Assembly (NCBI RefSeq): GCF_000001635.26
Contig: NC_000071.6
Coordinates: forward strand, 9,686,001-9,750,000
Source: Mus musculus
Taxonomy: Eukaryota > Chordata > Mammalia > Rodentia > Muridae
Direction of reading: 5' to 3'
Length of the DNA stretch: 64,000 nt
How positions within the stretch are numbered: position 1 is the first letter of the stretch; the number at the start of each line of letters is the position of its first letter. Made by a program: the position numbers and the translations under genes. Positions 45,164 to 57,587 of this stretch are shown here, piece after piece. The notes below the pieces were generated by a model, which made no database searches, was not told the DNA's origin, and was given only the letters and a program-made list of their open reading frames with translations.

Positions 45164-45440
45164 TGAATATACGTGGACATATATTTGTGGGCATGTGAAT
45201 GTAAGAAGTTGACATTGAGTATCTCCTCTGATTTTTGTCTACCTTATAGATTGAGAGAGTATCTTACTTTAAGTGAAAGCTTGATGCTTCACCTATAGTT
45301 AGCCAGTTTATTCTGTGGAACCTTGAGCATGAGGGATGAGATCATGGGCTGGCCACCATTCCCACCCAGAGGTTATGTGAACACTGGGGGTCCAAACTCC
45401 TCACATATACTAGGCCAGTGCTTTACCCACTCACCTATTT
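45164..45440 (-). mobile_element. B4-type SINE, minus strand, diverged
   Basis: Plus-strand GGGCATGTGAATGTAAGAAG, TTGACATTGAGTATCTCCTC, GTCTACCTTATAGATTGAGA, TATGTGAACACTGGGGGTCC, AAACTCCTCACATATACTAG and CCAGTGCTTTACCCACTCAC follow the B4 complement, ending with the ID-type head (GTGGGTTCTGGGG, AACTCAGGTCCTCATGCT, CAAGCACTTTACCCACTGAG). Strongly diverged in the middle. Confidence 0.65.
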
Positions 45441-45636
45441 TCACATTTTTATTTTTGATCATCAACAAAATAAACATTAATAAAACCAACCCATTTTTTT
45501 GTACCACTAATCATGAGTAATTGAAAAGCTTGTTATTTACACACAAAGTGGGTGCTTTATGTTGAAGCGATTTATAGCTACCGTATTACCTCTTAATTCT
45601 CTCTTGCTTATGGGGATATATTTACAAGTTTGCATT

Positions 45637-45731
45637 TGTATACAAATATGTATATGTATATGTATATATATATGTGTGTATATATATATATGTATATACA
45701 TACACACATACATACATATGTGGGTGCATGT

Positions 45732-45767
<36 letters not shown>
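45637..45767. repeat. Compound (TATG)/(TA)/(TACA)/(TG) microsatellite
   Basis: Alternating purine-pyrimidine blocks: ATATGTATATG, (TA)n, (TACA)n and a final (TG)n of about 30 bp at 45738-45766. Such tracts can adopt Z-DNA or cruciform structures. Frames on both strands here are artefacts. Confidence 0.95.
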
Positions 45768-47712
45768 TGACAAGGAGAGAAAACTACATCGACAGGGATA
45801 GATAATGAGTTAATGGGTAAACTTTCAGAAATGGATATAGCACCTTTCTTACATGTTATGGCTGAGCAAATTAAGTCGAAACATAGCATGAGCTCCTGAG
45901 GAGGAAGATGGATGGGAAGAGTTTAAATTCGTTAATATGCTTGCTTCATCAGACTGTAAACGTCATGAGGGGTGGAAGTACTGGAGCCATTAACTTGTCT
46001 TAGGGTGCTTTGAACCTGCTTGGCATGGTGCACATCTTAGCAGACAGCTGACAAAGAGGGAAAAAAACCTTTTTAATGGTTTTTGTCTCAGATAATAAAA
46101 ATAGGTTTTCTTAATCTGCAAACTATTTTTATTTGTAAGTTTATCTACATAATTCTTTTATCGTGAGAGTGAAGTGTTAGGATCTGGAAAAACTTGTAGG
46201 CATTGTAAATGAGGTAAAATCTGCCCCAGGCATTGTTTGAGGGAGTTAATTCATACAAATAGTGTATATAGGATCACTGATATTAATAAAGGCCTGTGAC
46301 TTCAGTTTAAATAAAAGATGATAGTAAGTGCTTCAGGAAAATGTCGGACAGAAAAGCATGTCAGCTAGGTTTGTTTACCCATCTATAAATTTATTCTCAG
46401 ATATTTGGCATGGATCTTCACTGTGTATTTTAGATATAAAATGCTGATGTTATTTATGTTGGACTTATGTTGGTTTATTCTTTCTTGACAATTCAGATCT
46501 GTTTTTCACACCTGGAAGTAACAGTATTCTGCCTGTCATTACTAATTGGCTTTTCATTTCATAACAAAGTTTGATAGTTTATTCTTATCCATGTAATGAA
46601 GTACTACTCCTTGGAAATGATGATAAACCACTCAGTACCAAGTATCCATAATCCGAAGAAAACAGGTGAGATATCTAAATTTTGAGGATATTTCTTATGG
46701 TAACAGTGAGAAGTATAAACAATCTGTTAAAACAATGTAACATATGAAGTTCTTTAAGAGGCATTGCTATTTAGTAGATATAGAAACTATGCATTTCCAA
46801 AGATGAAATGTGTGACGAGTCCACTACTTCATGACCACAGTAGGTCAAGACTAAGCTTTTAAAACACACATGCAAGAAGAAATTAAGTCGGCCAGCTAGA
46901 CATGCGTTCTGGCTGCTAGTAACACGTAGCCTCCCTAGTCACAACGGAATAAAAGAGTGCTCCTCTGGTGTTTTTTGATATGTGATGATTATGGAGATGG
47001 CAGCACTTGGGGCTGCTTCAGTGGCTCAGTGTTGTCTTGGTCAGCATCCCTGTCTATTCCATCATGTTGCAGTACGGATGCTCCAGCTCCAGCTATCACA
47101 TCAGAGAGCAGTCATAAGCACGATGAGCTACATTTGCCCTTTTATCACGAATGTGTGTTTTTTCTCATAACCATACACCGTAGAAGGAATGTTTATCTCA
47201 CTGGCCACTTGCCCCCAAATGCAAATTAGGTTGGATATACTGTAATTAGCTTACTAGCTTCCTTAGTGTAAAGCCTTAAAATAGAAGGTAAATGAGATTG
47301 GTCTGGGGCTAGCTAGCCAGTAATGTCTGGCTGGGGAAATAATCCCAACACTTCTCTCTTCTTATATCTTTAATATACAGGAGACAGCTTTCTGGGTTAT
47401 AAATAAAGTTTTGATATCTGAAGCACGAGTTTACCCTGGAAGTTCGGTTTTGGGGGATGTATTCAGTAATAGTTCCTGAGCACATCGTCTACGCCAGTCA
47501 ATGTGCTATATCCTGGGTGAGCATGACAGATAGGTGTACTAATGGTGTTCCTGTGACTGTGAGCATCAAGCCAGAGAATGCTCTGTAAATGTAAGATCTT
47601 GCTTTTAGGAATTATTTAACCATAGTCTTTAGACGATGATTAATATAACTTACTGATATTTTATTTCTAACCTCATTGAAGTTTACCTGTGTTTAATAAA
47701 ATATATATATAT
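45768..47712. other. Non-coding, nothing firm recognised
   Basis: The segment 47080-47230 loosely resembles an ancient mammalian repeat with CTCACTGGCCACTTGC text, but I cannot name it. No gene called. Confidence 0.45.
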
Positions 47713-47850
47713 TTCAAGGCAGGGCTTCTCTGTATAGCCCTGGCTGTCCTGGAACTCACTCTGTAGACCAGGCTGACCTTGAACTCAGAAATCTACCTGC
47801 CTCTGCCTCCCAAGTACTAGGATTAAAGGCATGTGCCACCATTACCCAGC
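47713..47850 (-). mobile_element. Full-length B1 SINE, minus strand
   Basis: The plus strand is the clear complement of B1 over its whole length: TTTCAAGGCAGGGCTTCTCT, GTATAGCCCTGGCTGTCCTG, GAACTCACTCTGTAGACCAG, GCTGACCTTGAACTCAGAAA, CTGCCTCTGCCTCCCAAGTA, GGATTAAAGGCATGTGCCAC and CATTACCCAGC. The A-tail has become TA-rich (47701-47712). AAAATA occurs on both sides (47698-47703 and 47851-47856), a possible short target duplication in low-complexity DNA. Confidence 0.95.
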
Positions 47851-49736
47851 AAAATAAGTATATACAATTTTATTCTTGTTAATTAATGAATATTGTTTTA
47901 TTATCTGGGAAATTTACTGTATCTTTTGGGGGGAATTTTATCACCAGGAAAAGTATTTAAAGCCCTTAATAATAAATAGTACTCATTCCTGGTCCAGTGC
48001 AAGGGCTTCTTAGTAAAGATCATGGCTGGAAACAGCACAGGAGTGACAATGGTGCGCACTATGCTCTCTAGCATTTCTAAGCCAGAATTTAATAAAATGA
48101 ATTTAACATTTCAGGGAAGTGGTTTTCTTTTTCAGGCAAAAGCAAAACATATTTGGTTTGAATTATGTTAGCAATTGAAAAAAAAAACACATGAATTAGG
48201 TAATTGCTTCTGTTCTCTGTGGACCAGAGAGCAGAGAACCACTACTCTGTTGGTAGTGGAGTCAGTGACCCAGGGCATGACTCTTCAGTTAGATGCAGTG
48301 CCACATTAGCAGTAACCTGTGACAACTCTGTTACTTCCCCAGAATTAACATGCAGGCTGCTAAAATCCAATTGTCTCACACCAAAAGAGAAGACATGCAG
48401 TAAATGTTTATTTCTGTTATGTGGCAGTCGCAGATCTTTTCTTTGCTGATTCATTAGTTCTCTTAAGACATAATTATTATTGTAAAAATGCTGTCTACTT
48501 GTGCTCTTCTTTGTTAGAATGATTAAATAGCTATGTGACAGTGGTACTGCACCTTTCTGCCTTCAGTTTGTAAGGGTAGGGAGAAGAGCAAGTTGTTTTC
48601 TACAGCTATTTATTTTGCCCCTGAATTTTCTCCTCCAGTGTTTAGTGATCACACAGATATCTAAGAATGCTGAGTAAGATCACCCAGTGGCTCACAGAGA
48701 AGCCAGCCAGCTCACTGCTCCTCAAACTCTTTCCTACATAGATCCCATGACAGACAATTCCAGCCATGACCTTGGCAAACCTGTCATCAGTCACTTCAGA
48801 AGTGGATATTGGAATAAAAGCTGAGAAAAACTTAGTTCTAGGAGCACCCTGCTATCTCTGTCACTTTTGTGGATGGTAAAACATCAGGCAAGGGAAGCCA
48901 TTCAATGGCCTTATCATTTTTTAATGACTTTATTAGATAACTGGAGAAAACTGGTTATTTCTTCCATTATTTTTCCAGTTACAGAAATAGCTGGAACAAA
49001 TATGTGGAGTCCATGAAGTCTTTCTCAGAGTCCCCTCCCTGTACACTGTAAATATATTTCTCTGAATAGCAACTTTTAGATTTAAACATGTTTTTTTCTT
49101 CTACATTTTACCTTATTTTTTGAATTAAAAAATTATAAATTTAAAATTACAAATTTTAAATACAATTTACTACTTTAAGATTGTGGAGGCAATACACAGT
49201 AAAACCAGTCCTTCACTCCCATGACATAATGTTTACCCAGCTTGCGTTCTAGTATCCTCTTCTGCCATTTATTTTTGCCTGGACACTGAATATAGGATGT
49301 ATTAAATCTCATTGCAGACTATTCTGTTCTAATGTCTATTTTACCTTTAGTTGTTTTTTATAGATGACCCCCTGTTCCTGTCATAATTCTGATGAGTGAT
49401 TCTTGTTCCCAAACCTTAATATTTAGTAGTGTTGTCAGGTAAAAGTGTTATCAAATAAGCCTATCACGAATAAGGGTGTACCCAGGTAACAGATGCCTCT
49501 CCAAGGCAATTTTAACTTTAAGGAATAATCATTACTGCAAGTTCCAGCTGTGTTGAAAGCCAATAGAATTGTGAACCCATCAGTATAATGACTGATAGAC
49601 ATAAAGGTGATATATGTATCCTTTGCAGAGCTTTAAATATTTGATTAATAGTCATAATTTTCTTCTCATCCCATGATCCAATCAATGGAGTGATAGATCC
49701 TAGGGCAATGTTAGAAAACTTCCATTGGATGAGTAA
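47851..49736. other. Non-coding, nothing recognised
   Basis: A-runs occur near 48178-48187. Short frames on both strands near 48204-48454 have no recognisable domain. No named repeat. Confidence 0.5.
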
Positions 49737-49753
49737 TTGACAACCAACTTCTT
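49737..49753. repeat. Target-site duplication, left copy
   Basis: TTGACAACCAACTTCTT, identical in all 17 bases to 50956-50972. It directly abuts the poly-T (A-tail) end of the minus-strand L1. Confidence 0.95.
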
Positions 49754-50955
49754 TTTTTTTTTTAATTTTTCCTACATTTTTTATTAGATATTTTCTTCAT
49801 TTACATTTCAAATGCTATCCCAAAAGTCCCCTATACCCTCCCCTGCCCTACTTCCCTACTGACTCACTCCTACTTCTTGGCCCTGGCGTTCCCCTGTACT
49901 GGGGCATATAAAGTTTGCTAGACCAAAGGGCCTCTCTTCCCAGTGATGGCCGACTAGGCCATCTTCTGCTACATATGCACCTAGAGACACAAACTCTGGG
50001 GGTACTGGTTAGTTCATATTGTTGTTCTACCTATAGAGCTGCAGACCCCTTCATCTCTTGGGTACTTTCTCTAGCTTCTCCATTGGGGGCCCTGTGTTCC
50101 ATCCAATAGCTGACTGTGAGCATCCACTTCTGTATTTGCCAGGCACTGACAAAGCCTCACAGGAGACAGCTATATCAGGGTCCCTTCAGGAAAATCTTAC
50201 TGGCATATGCAATAGTGTCTGAGCTTGGTGGCTGATTATGGGATGGAATCCCCAGGTGGGACAGTCTCTGGATGGTCTATCCTTTCGTCTTAGCTCCAAA
50301 CTTTGTCTCTGCAACTCCTTCCATGGATATTTTATTCCCTATTCTAGGGAGGAATGAAGTATCCACGCGTTGATCTTTCTTCTTGATTTTCTTGTGTTTT
50401 GAAAATTGTATCTTGGGTATTCTAGGTTTCTGGGCTAATATCCACTTATCAGTGAGTGCATATCAAGTGACTTCTTTTGTGATTCGGTTACCTCACTCAG
50501 GATGATATCCTCTAGATACATCCATTTGCCCAAGAATTTCATAAATTCATTGTTTTTAATGGAGTACCACTCCATTGTGTAAATGTACCACATTTTCTGT
50601 ATCCATTCCTCTGTTGAAGGACATCTGGGTTCTTTCCAGCTTCTGGCTATTATAAATAGGGCTGCCATGAACATAGTGGAGCATGTGTCATTATTACCAG
50701 TTGGAACATCTTCTGGGTATATGCCCAGGAGAGGTATTGCAGGATCCTCCAGTAGTACTATGTCCAGTTTTCTGAGGAACTGCCAGACTGATTTCCAGAG
50801 TGGTTGTACCAGCTTGCAATCCCACTAGCAATGGAGGAGTGTTCCTCTTTCTCCACATCCTAGCCAGCATCTGCTGTCCCCTGAATTTTTGATCCTAGCC
50901 ATTCTGATTGGTATGAGGTGGAATCTCAAGGTTGTTTTGATTTGCATTTGCCTGT
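49754..50955 (-). mobile_element. 5'-truncated L1 LINE (L1Md type), minus strand
   Basis: On the minus strand this insertion begins inside ORF2 near 50955, passes the ORF2 stop at 50435-50437, then a 3' UTR with L1Md text (plus-strand AGGCCATCTTCTGCTACATA, TCCATTGGGGGCCCTGTGTT and TTTCTGGGCTAATATCCACT) and ends in an A-tail seen as poly-T at 49754-49761. It is flanked by a perfect 17-bp target-site duplication, the hallmark of target-primed reverse transcription. The element sense at the insertion reads ATC|AAGAAG, a loose match to the L1 endonuclease preference TT|AAAA. Length is about 1.2 kb. It is non-autonomous and its ORF2 fragment carries a nonsense codon. Confidence 0.97.
50435..50950 (-). 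pseudogene. L1 ORF2 C-terminal remnant with a nonsense codon
   Basis: The frame aligned with the L1 ORF2 C terminus ends at the native stop (50435-50437) and contains landmarks such as PLWKSVWQFLRKLDIVLLED, LFIIARSWKEPRCPST and EFMKFLGKWMYLED. The zinc-knuckle-like motif CX3CX7HX4C is interrupted: the first Trp codon of the HCWWDC part is TAG (plus-strand 50825-50827), a TGG-to-TAG change. Compared with the copy at 2073-2588, where the motif is whole, this fragment is not translatable past that point. No upstream catalytic region is present. Confidence 0.9.
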
Positions 50956-50972
50956 TTGACAACCAACTTCTT
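50956..50972. repeat. Target-site duplication, right copy
   Basis: TTGACAACCAACTTCTT, the second copy of the duplication at 49737-49753, next to the truncated 5' end of the L1. Confidence 0.95.
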
Positions 50973-53810
50973 GATTAGATCAACACAAGGGTGATAGAGA
51001 CATAAGAAGTTTAAAGTGTAAAATTTGGAGTGAGATTATCTATGTATTAGAGACGATATATACATATGTCAGAGCTGACAAAATTTTGGATAGGAAACAA
51101 TTTCCAAATTCCTTTGCTAAATCAACAACTGTACTTCATGTAAACTGCTCTGTTATTCTGTGACCCAGCCCAATGGATCAGCTACTATCTGGCTTCTTGT
51201 TCATGTGTAAAGGGAACCAAGGCCCCGTATTGCCACTTAAATGCTGTGTGCAAGAAAAGATATGCATAGATTCTGTGCACAATTTAATGGTGGAATGAAT
51301 ACCAGCACTCACAGGGGGCTAGAGATGCAATTCTGTCCTATGCCTAGAAGGCAGAAAGATCCAGAAATAACTTCAATAAACCTTTGACAGCCACAGTGGC
51401 AAAAGACTATTTTGTCGTGTGTGGAGCTGTTTTTGTGCTTTCTCCTGTGATTAAAAAAAAAAAAAGTGTTTCTATTTTTGAGCAAGTCCTAAGGGTCATG
51501 CACTTTATTACTGATTTATATACATTGTCGTATTAATTCATATCGAAAGACCCTTGGAGTATGGTATTATTATTTTTATATAACGGTGAAGAGACAGAAT
51601 ATGTAAGGTTAAGTGGTTTGCCCATATAGTAAATAGTGTGACTATGATTAGCACTTGGATCTGTCTGACTGGAGATGATGTCTTTAAGAGTGACATTGCA
51701 TTGCATTTATGTAGTGCCTCTGTGTTTTTCAGGATCAATTATTTGCTTCTGAAGGTCGTTTCCCTGTATACCCGAATGTCCTTTTCTCCATGATGCTGTG
51801 AATGTGTGACTTTCCATACAAAGTGGTAAAGGAGCAAACTGGTTGTGCTACTGAGTCTCAACTAAAATAACCAAGCTCATGGAAAATTGCCATTTATCGT
51901 TCCAGTAACTAGTGAAAGCTGATTAAACTTATGAGGTCACACAGACAATTATGTTCTTATTGTAAGGCCAAGTTCTAGATTCTGTTTCCACTGATTATAT
52001 TAAAGACTTGTTCAGTGTTTTAAAATTGGTGATAATTCCAAACTGATTACCAAATTTAATCCTTCTCTTAAAGTTAAAATTTCCATTTTGTAAAATAGTT
52101 TCTTATTTTCAATTAAGTATTGCTACATTTTTTATAATTTTTCCTTTTATGAAGTATAGATATTTTCCTTCATATTAAAGATTTTAAAGATATTTTTTAT
52201 ATCTTTGTGTTTTTTAAAAAGTGAAATTCAACATTGATTTTTGGTTGAGTGGGAGAAACATTTGTTTTCTTTATTTGCATCTAAAACATCAAGACTTTAA
52301 GTAGGACCTTGCCTGACTTCCCCTGACAAAGGATGTGGAGTCAGATCTCACACAACTCGCATAACACAGAATGAACAGCATATGATCCACTTGCTTTCTT
52401 CTTTGCTTCATATTTCTTCTCTCTGACTAAATATGTATTTGTGATTTCTTAAAGTCCCCATTTAACTGACAAGTAAGGTTCACTTGTTTCCTAGAGGTAC
52501 AAGAAATAATAACACAACACACCTTTCACACTGTGTTTTTAGATGGAACATGGTACTCTGTTTTGTTCTGTCATTAACATACAGAGCTGTTATGCCTACA
52601 ACAACAACATACACTTGGCCTGACTTTGGGGCTATTCTATCTATGAGTTTAATCCATAAAGCCAGCCAACTTCCTCAGTAATAATGATGCCACCCCTAGT
52701 TGACTCATTTGATGAATTTCTAATTGGTTTGAACTTCAACATGGGATAGCAATAATCCCCTAGTGTGGAGATCTTTAGATCATTGGACTACCATCCTGAC
52801 AAGTGTGCAGTTGAAATGGAAGAAGGGGGGCATGGATCTCAGGATACTTTGTTGAAGAAAGACCCTATAGATGCAAAAGTGTATCTTTGAATTGGATTCT
52901 ACCACACAGGAGTAAAGGTGGGAGCCATGCTTCTGTTTTGTGCCTTTGCTAGGTGGTAACTTTTTATAGCATGCCATATGGGTACTTCAGTTTTTTTTTT
53001 CAATTTTAGTGTTTTGTTTTTTTTTTTCCTCATACATCCTAGGTAGGTGGCATTGGGCCTCAAGCTTTTGTAAATTGGCCAGGTGGGATTTTGACTTTGA
53101 TGGGTCACTGGAGCATATTAACAATATCCTAAAAAAGTGACAGTATATTCTGGCAAGGCTGCGAACACCCGTGCCTTAGACAAACTCTAGTTGTATAGGT
53201 CACCTCATCGTCATTCCTGGATATAGTTGCTGTTGGGTGAGACAATGAGAAAAAGACCTTGACAGTTCCTTGGTACAGGCTGATCTGCTATTTCATGGAA
53301 AGCTGCTTAGACTAGTCCTTTTAGAGGATGGGAGGAATAGTGGTGTTTGCAGATTTTAAGTGAGAAGGCAATGGGATGTCACATGTTCTAGAGAACACTG
53401 GTGAGGCTCTGGCTTTTCACCGCATCAGGCCTGTGTGGGCAATGCCAGCCCAGTTGTACCCCATTCTGTTAGTTTTTATTGCTTTGTCACCTGATTTTAA
53501 GATCAGGGGAGTGATTTATGAAGCAGTGCACTTTGATGATCTCAAGTTGGTTTGAAATTTGTTGCGATTGCCCTTTACCTGCTAATTCTGATTCTCGGCA
53601 CCCAAATTACGAATGGTCCAGTGTTGTATGATAAGATTTTATGGATGAGGAATGAAAATATATACAGGCCCTTTTGATGATCAGTACAATCTATCTTCTT
53701 GGAATGAGATGAAAAGATACAGATCACAGTTAAATTGTTGCTGACAACAACTTAGAAGGTCTGCCTTAGTTGCTAGAATGGCATAAAGGATGACTGAGAT
53801 GTGGAGAATT
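50973..53810. other. Long AT-rich stretch, nothing recognised
   Basis: A-run at about 51452-51464; T-runs near 52993-53002 and 53018-53028. Small minus-strand frames at 52780-53108 show no recognisable domain. No named repeat. Confidence 0.5.
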
Positions 53811-53936
53811 CTGACAGGCACAACAGTGGATATCAGAGCATTACAGAGAAATCTGACAGGCACAACAATGGATATCAGAGCAGTACGGAGAAGTCTGACA
53901 GGCACAACAGTGGATATCAGAGCAGTAAGGAGAAAC
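53811..53936. repeat. 42-bp minisatellite, three copies
   Basis: Three head-to-tail 42-bp units at 53811-53852, 53853-53894 and 53895-53936. Each opens with CTGACAGGCACAACA and contains GGATATCAGAGCA; they differ at a few bases. About 10 bp of a partial copy precede the first. Because 42 is a multiple of three, a minus-strand frame (53681-54001, 106 codons) reads through as a 14-residue repeat with the core ALIS.VVPVR. Confidence 0.95.
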
Positions 53937-56689
53937 TGCTGAGAAGGTCCAGGCTCTGAGCAAGTATGGAGAACATTTTTTTCAAAGTTGTATAAAGGCA
54001 ATCCCTGACAATAAAATTTGACTAAATAGACCTGGAAAATTGGGGTGATGCTGTCTAAAATATATTTTTACAATAAGCAACTTTCTCCAGCTCACTTAGC
54101 AATCTTTATTTTGTTTTTAACTGATCATAGTAATTTAATTTAAGTGGCTGGAGACAACTTGATTTCTAGAGTTTAAAAGCAAACCTCCTTCTACTTTTCT
54201 TTTAAGTTGTTTGTAACAATTATATTTTGTTCTGTTTTTCCTCTACCTTATTCCAAGAAGAATGACTAGCCTGTTTATCTTGTTAGCATCTGGCTATTAA
54301 CAAATGAGCGCATTGAAAACCAGGAAGCTATGAAGAAGAGTGCAAAAATTAAAATTAGCAGTAGGTAATATATAAATATGTATATATTTTCTTGAGAAAT
54401 TAATTATTCTTGTATTCTTAAGACACCATAAAGTAAGACAGAATGAATATTTCTTTGAATACAGGTCTTCCGTAGATTGGGATTATATAGTAAATAAAGA
54501 TGGGCAATAGATATTGGATAGACCTTGACTCATTAACCATGTGCCTTTTATAGTGAAGGCTCCAAAACATAAAATCTGTGGTATAATACATAAACAAGCT
54601 TCACAGTTAGAAAAACACAGAGAGAACAAGCATAAATCAGTAAACAGTATGAGCCCTTGCATTAAGGAGAGAGAAAGAAGACAAAATAAATAAAATAAAA
54701 TGAAACAGTTCCTAGCATTCCTTAAAATAGTCAAGGTTGCCCAATCCAATAAAAAGCTGAGCAGTTCTCACATCCAAGTGCTAAGATGCATGGCTTCTAG
54801 ATGTGAATGTACTATCTTGACTTGGAGAAAAAACAGGATGCAAGCAAAAAAGCAACAGACAACTGAACAAACCTCACTGTATTAGTTATAGACAGTGTAT
54901 TAATTTTGTCTAATTGATTGTGAAAACTGACAGTGATGTTAGCTGCAGACAACAGGGGAGGCCCAGTGGGTGCCTTGAGAATGGAAAAAGAAAGCATCTG
55001 CATTGGCTGAGTTTATTACAACTTGATGATCACCACGAAAACAAATGCGTCCTAAATGAACCTGAGGATGGGATGTCTTAATCGCATGACTTTTCTTCCC
55101 TGATAAAAGCATTTGGTGTTACTACCATGGTGGAAGAATTGAACTTAATGCACATTTTAGATTCTGGGCATGGCTTGAATTCTAACTTGCATTTGGTAAG
55201 GATGACACCAATACTATCTATGCCTACTCTCCTCATGTATTCTCTTCAGATCCTGCTATGATATTTGGCATTATTAAGCACTGAGTTTAGAACTATAATT
55301 TTGCTTGTGATAAATACCAGTAATGATTTGTTTTGGGAGTTCATGTCATATTAACTCTTTAGTTTCTAAAAAAGATAACTCGTGAGAGACTCAGTGATAA
55401 AGTATTAAGTTTTGAGACAACAAAAGAATCACCAAGACAAGCTGCTGAAGGCAGTCACTCCCTAGCATGCAGAATCTACTCAGCTACCACTGAGAACATA
55501 TTTGTATTTCCAGTTTGTAGTTAGAGAATCCTGTTATTTAACCATAAATGGACTTTCTGATAAGAACTATTGAACATGGTTGGCTGGATATCAATTTGGC
55601 TAGAGAGCAGAAAACTGTATTTTCTTCAAAAACATTTTGTCAAGACACATTTAATATCTAAAATCTATTATCTTCCATTATTGTACAGAACAATATATGA
55701 TGAGAGTAGGTGGCTACTTTGAATCCATGGTGAAAATCAATTTTGAAAGTGTAACTGGAGTTTCATGAAGAGCTTCAGTCATCCCATCATTTGATTGACT
55801 CTTCCGTTTGCCCATCCATTGAGCTATGCATCCTTCCTCGGCCTTACACTTCCCAAACAAATGAAAATCTTACTTCAGGCTTTGATTGACAGTGTGCAGG
55901 CAATAAATATTTGAATGATTGAGCAAACAAATGAGTTCTGTGATAAAAATGCCAGTCATCATGTGCATTTATAAAAATATGTAAGTATAATATATAAGGT
56001 TGATCATGCCCTTTCACATTTACTTGGTGAATGTCTAATATTCTGTAAAATGTGCAGATGATATTTGAAAGATATGTGGAATATTAGGATGATTGACAGC
56101 ATTTTTTTTCTTAAACAAGGAAACTTCCCACCACACAGAACTATCAGAAACCATGCTTCTCATTTCTTTGCTCAAGTTTGAATTTTCTTTTTAATTTTTT
56201 GATGTATGTGGAGTACTAAATTGAAGCGAGAGGCTTTTGGGCTGGTAGTAATTTACCTTCCTTAGAGTGCTTAGTGGTGGCATAATTGATTTTGTTGCCA
56301 TTGATTAAAAGTCACATTAACTTTAAAACTGTCATCTGAGCCCAGAGATAACATTTTCATAATGACTTTTAATAAACATGGAAGAAGTGATTTCATTGCA
56401 TTCATAAATTTGATGAATGACATTTTTCCAGGACCAAAATAAATGAGCTGCTCATTTGCACGTGTGATTACTCTCTTACAGGCACATTCTGTAGTACAAG
56501 TTTTTGGAGGGGAGGGTGAGAAATAAATAAACCAGATATAGGTTTGGAAAAACTCTAAAAATTGATACTATTAGAAGTTATAGAAAGCTAGTCATTTTTT
56601 CATGGATAGCAAAGAAAAGATAGGGAACATTTTTATTCACTCCAACTTACTTTGCCTGAAGATTTTATCTATAGAAATCTTTTCACTAG
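53937..56689. other. Long AT-rich stretch; possible conserved element near 56.3 kb
   Basis: No named repeat or gene. The part 56270-56480 is AT-rich with ordered, non-repetitive text and homeodomain-like words; it is discussed as a candidate conserved non-coding element. Confidence 0.5.
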
Positions 56690-57195
56690 GCATTGCTACC
56701 TTCAGTGTCATGTCAGAATTTAGCCACTTTGATCACCACAATTGGTCTCCCCATTTCTGCTTCTGCCCACATTAAGGTAATGCCAATCAAATTGCCCCTT
56801 AGATCACATCATGTCATTTTTCTTTGCTCAGATCTTTGAATATTTCTTTTTTTGTTGAAGTTAAACCCAGAATCTTAATTGGCCAATGTGATTGCAAGGC
56901 ACATACAACTTGTTTTTACCTTTTCAGTCACTACTCTTCACAGTATTCCAAAATAGTGCCCTCTCACAATCCATTTGATCTGTCTCAGCCCCTCAGGCAG
57001 GCTCAATCTCGAGCATACAGTGTTTCTAGATATGCACAAATACACATAGAATTTATTTACTTCTCTGTTGATTGTTTTGCTTTCCACAGAAATTGTGCCC
57101 AGGAGAGAGAGTTCATTGCACACTGCCATATCCAAGAATGAAGAATAGTAATTGATACGTAGTACATATTTGATGTTTATTGATTAAGTGAATAT
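56690..57195 (+). mobile_element. L2 LINE 3' region, plus strand
   Basis: Plus-strand text follows L2 3' sequence: GATCACATCATGTCATTTTT, TCTTTGCTCAGATCTTTGAA, GTTAAACCCAGAATCTTAAT and GATTGCAAGGCACATACAAC (L2: GATCATGTCACTCCCCTGCTTAAAACC, AATAAAATCCAAACTCCTTACC, CAAGGCCCTGCATGATC). It closes with AGTACATATTTGATGTTTAT like the L2 terminus. Old element. A 105-codon frame across it (56824-57141) is fortuitous. Confidence 0.7.
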
Positions 57196-57587
57196 GTTTG
57201 TTACATACTTTTGACTCTATGCCCAAGCATAGATGCAAAAGAATTTAACTCATAAATTAAATACTTAGTTAAGATTTTTATATTAGTTTAAACTTTTAAA
57301 AGAACTCCCTGCTTCTGAGCAAGTTAGGATGCCCAGGAATCAATAAATCCTGCGCAAGCTTCTTAAGAGTAGAATTCTTGTTATTAGTCAATGAGGTTTA
57401 GAAAATGTGTGTAGATTTTGGAGAACTAAAAGCAAGAAACAGCAGATTCCCCAAGGGAAAATATTGAGGTCATTATCTCATGCTTCTTGGAGAAATTTAG
57501 AATCCATCTCTTCGTAAGATTTATATTTTCAACTCATCTTGAAACAGATGGACAAGCAAAGGTAAGAAAAATAGCTTGAAAAAGTTA
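57196..57587. other. Non-coding, nothing recognised
   Basis: AT-rich gap between an L2 and a B3 SINE. Confidence 0.5.

Noticed and set aside
56824..57141. 105-codon plus-strand frame
   Set aside because: It lies in an L2 remnant, in non-coding L2 text, with no domain.
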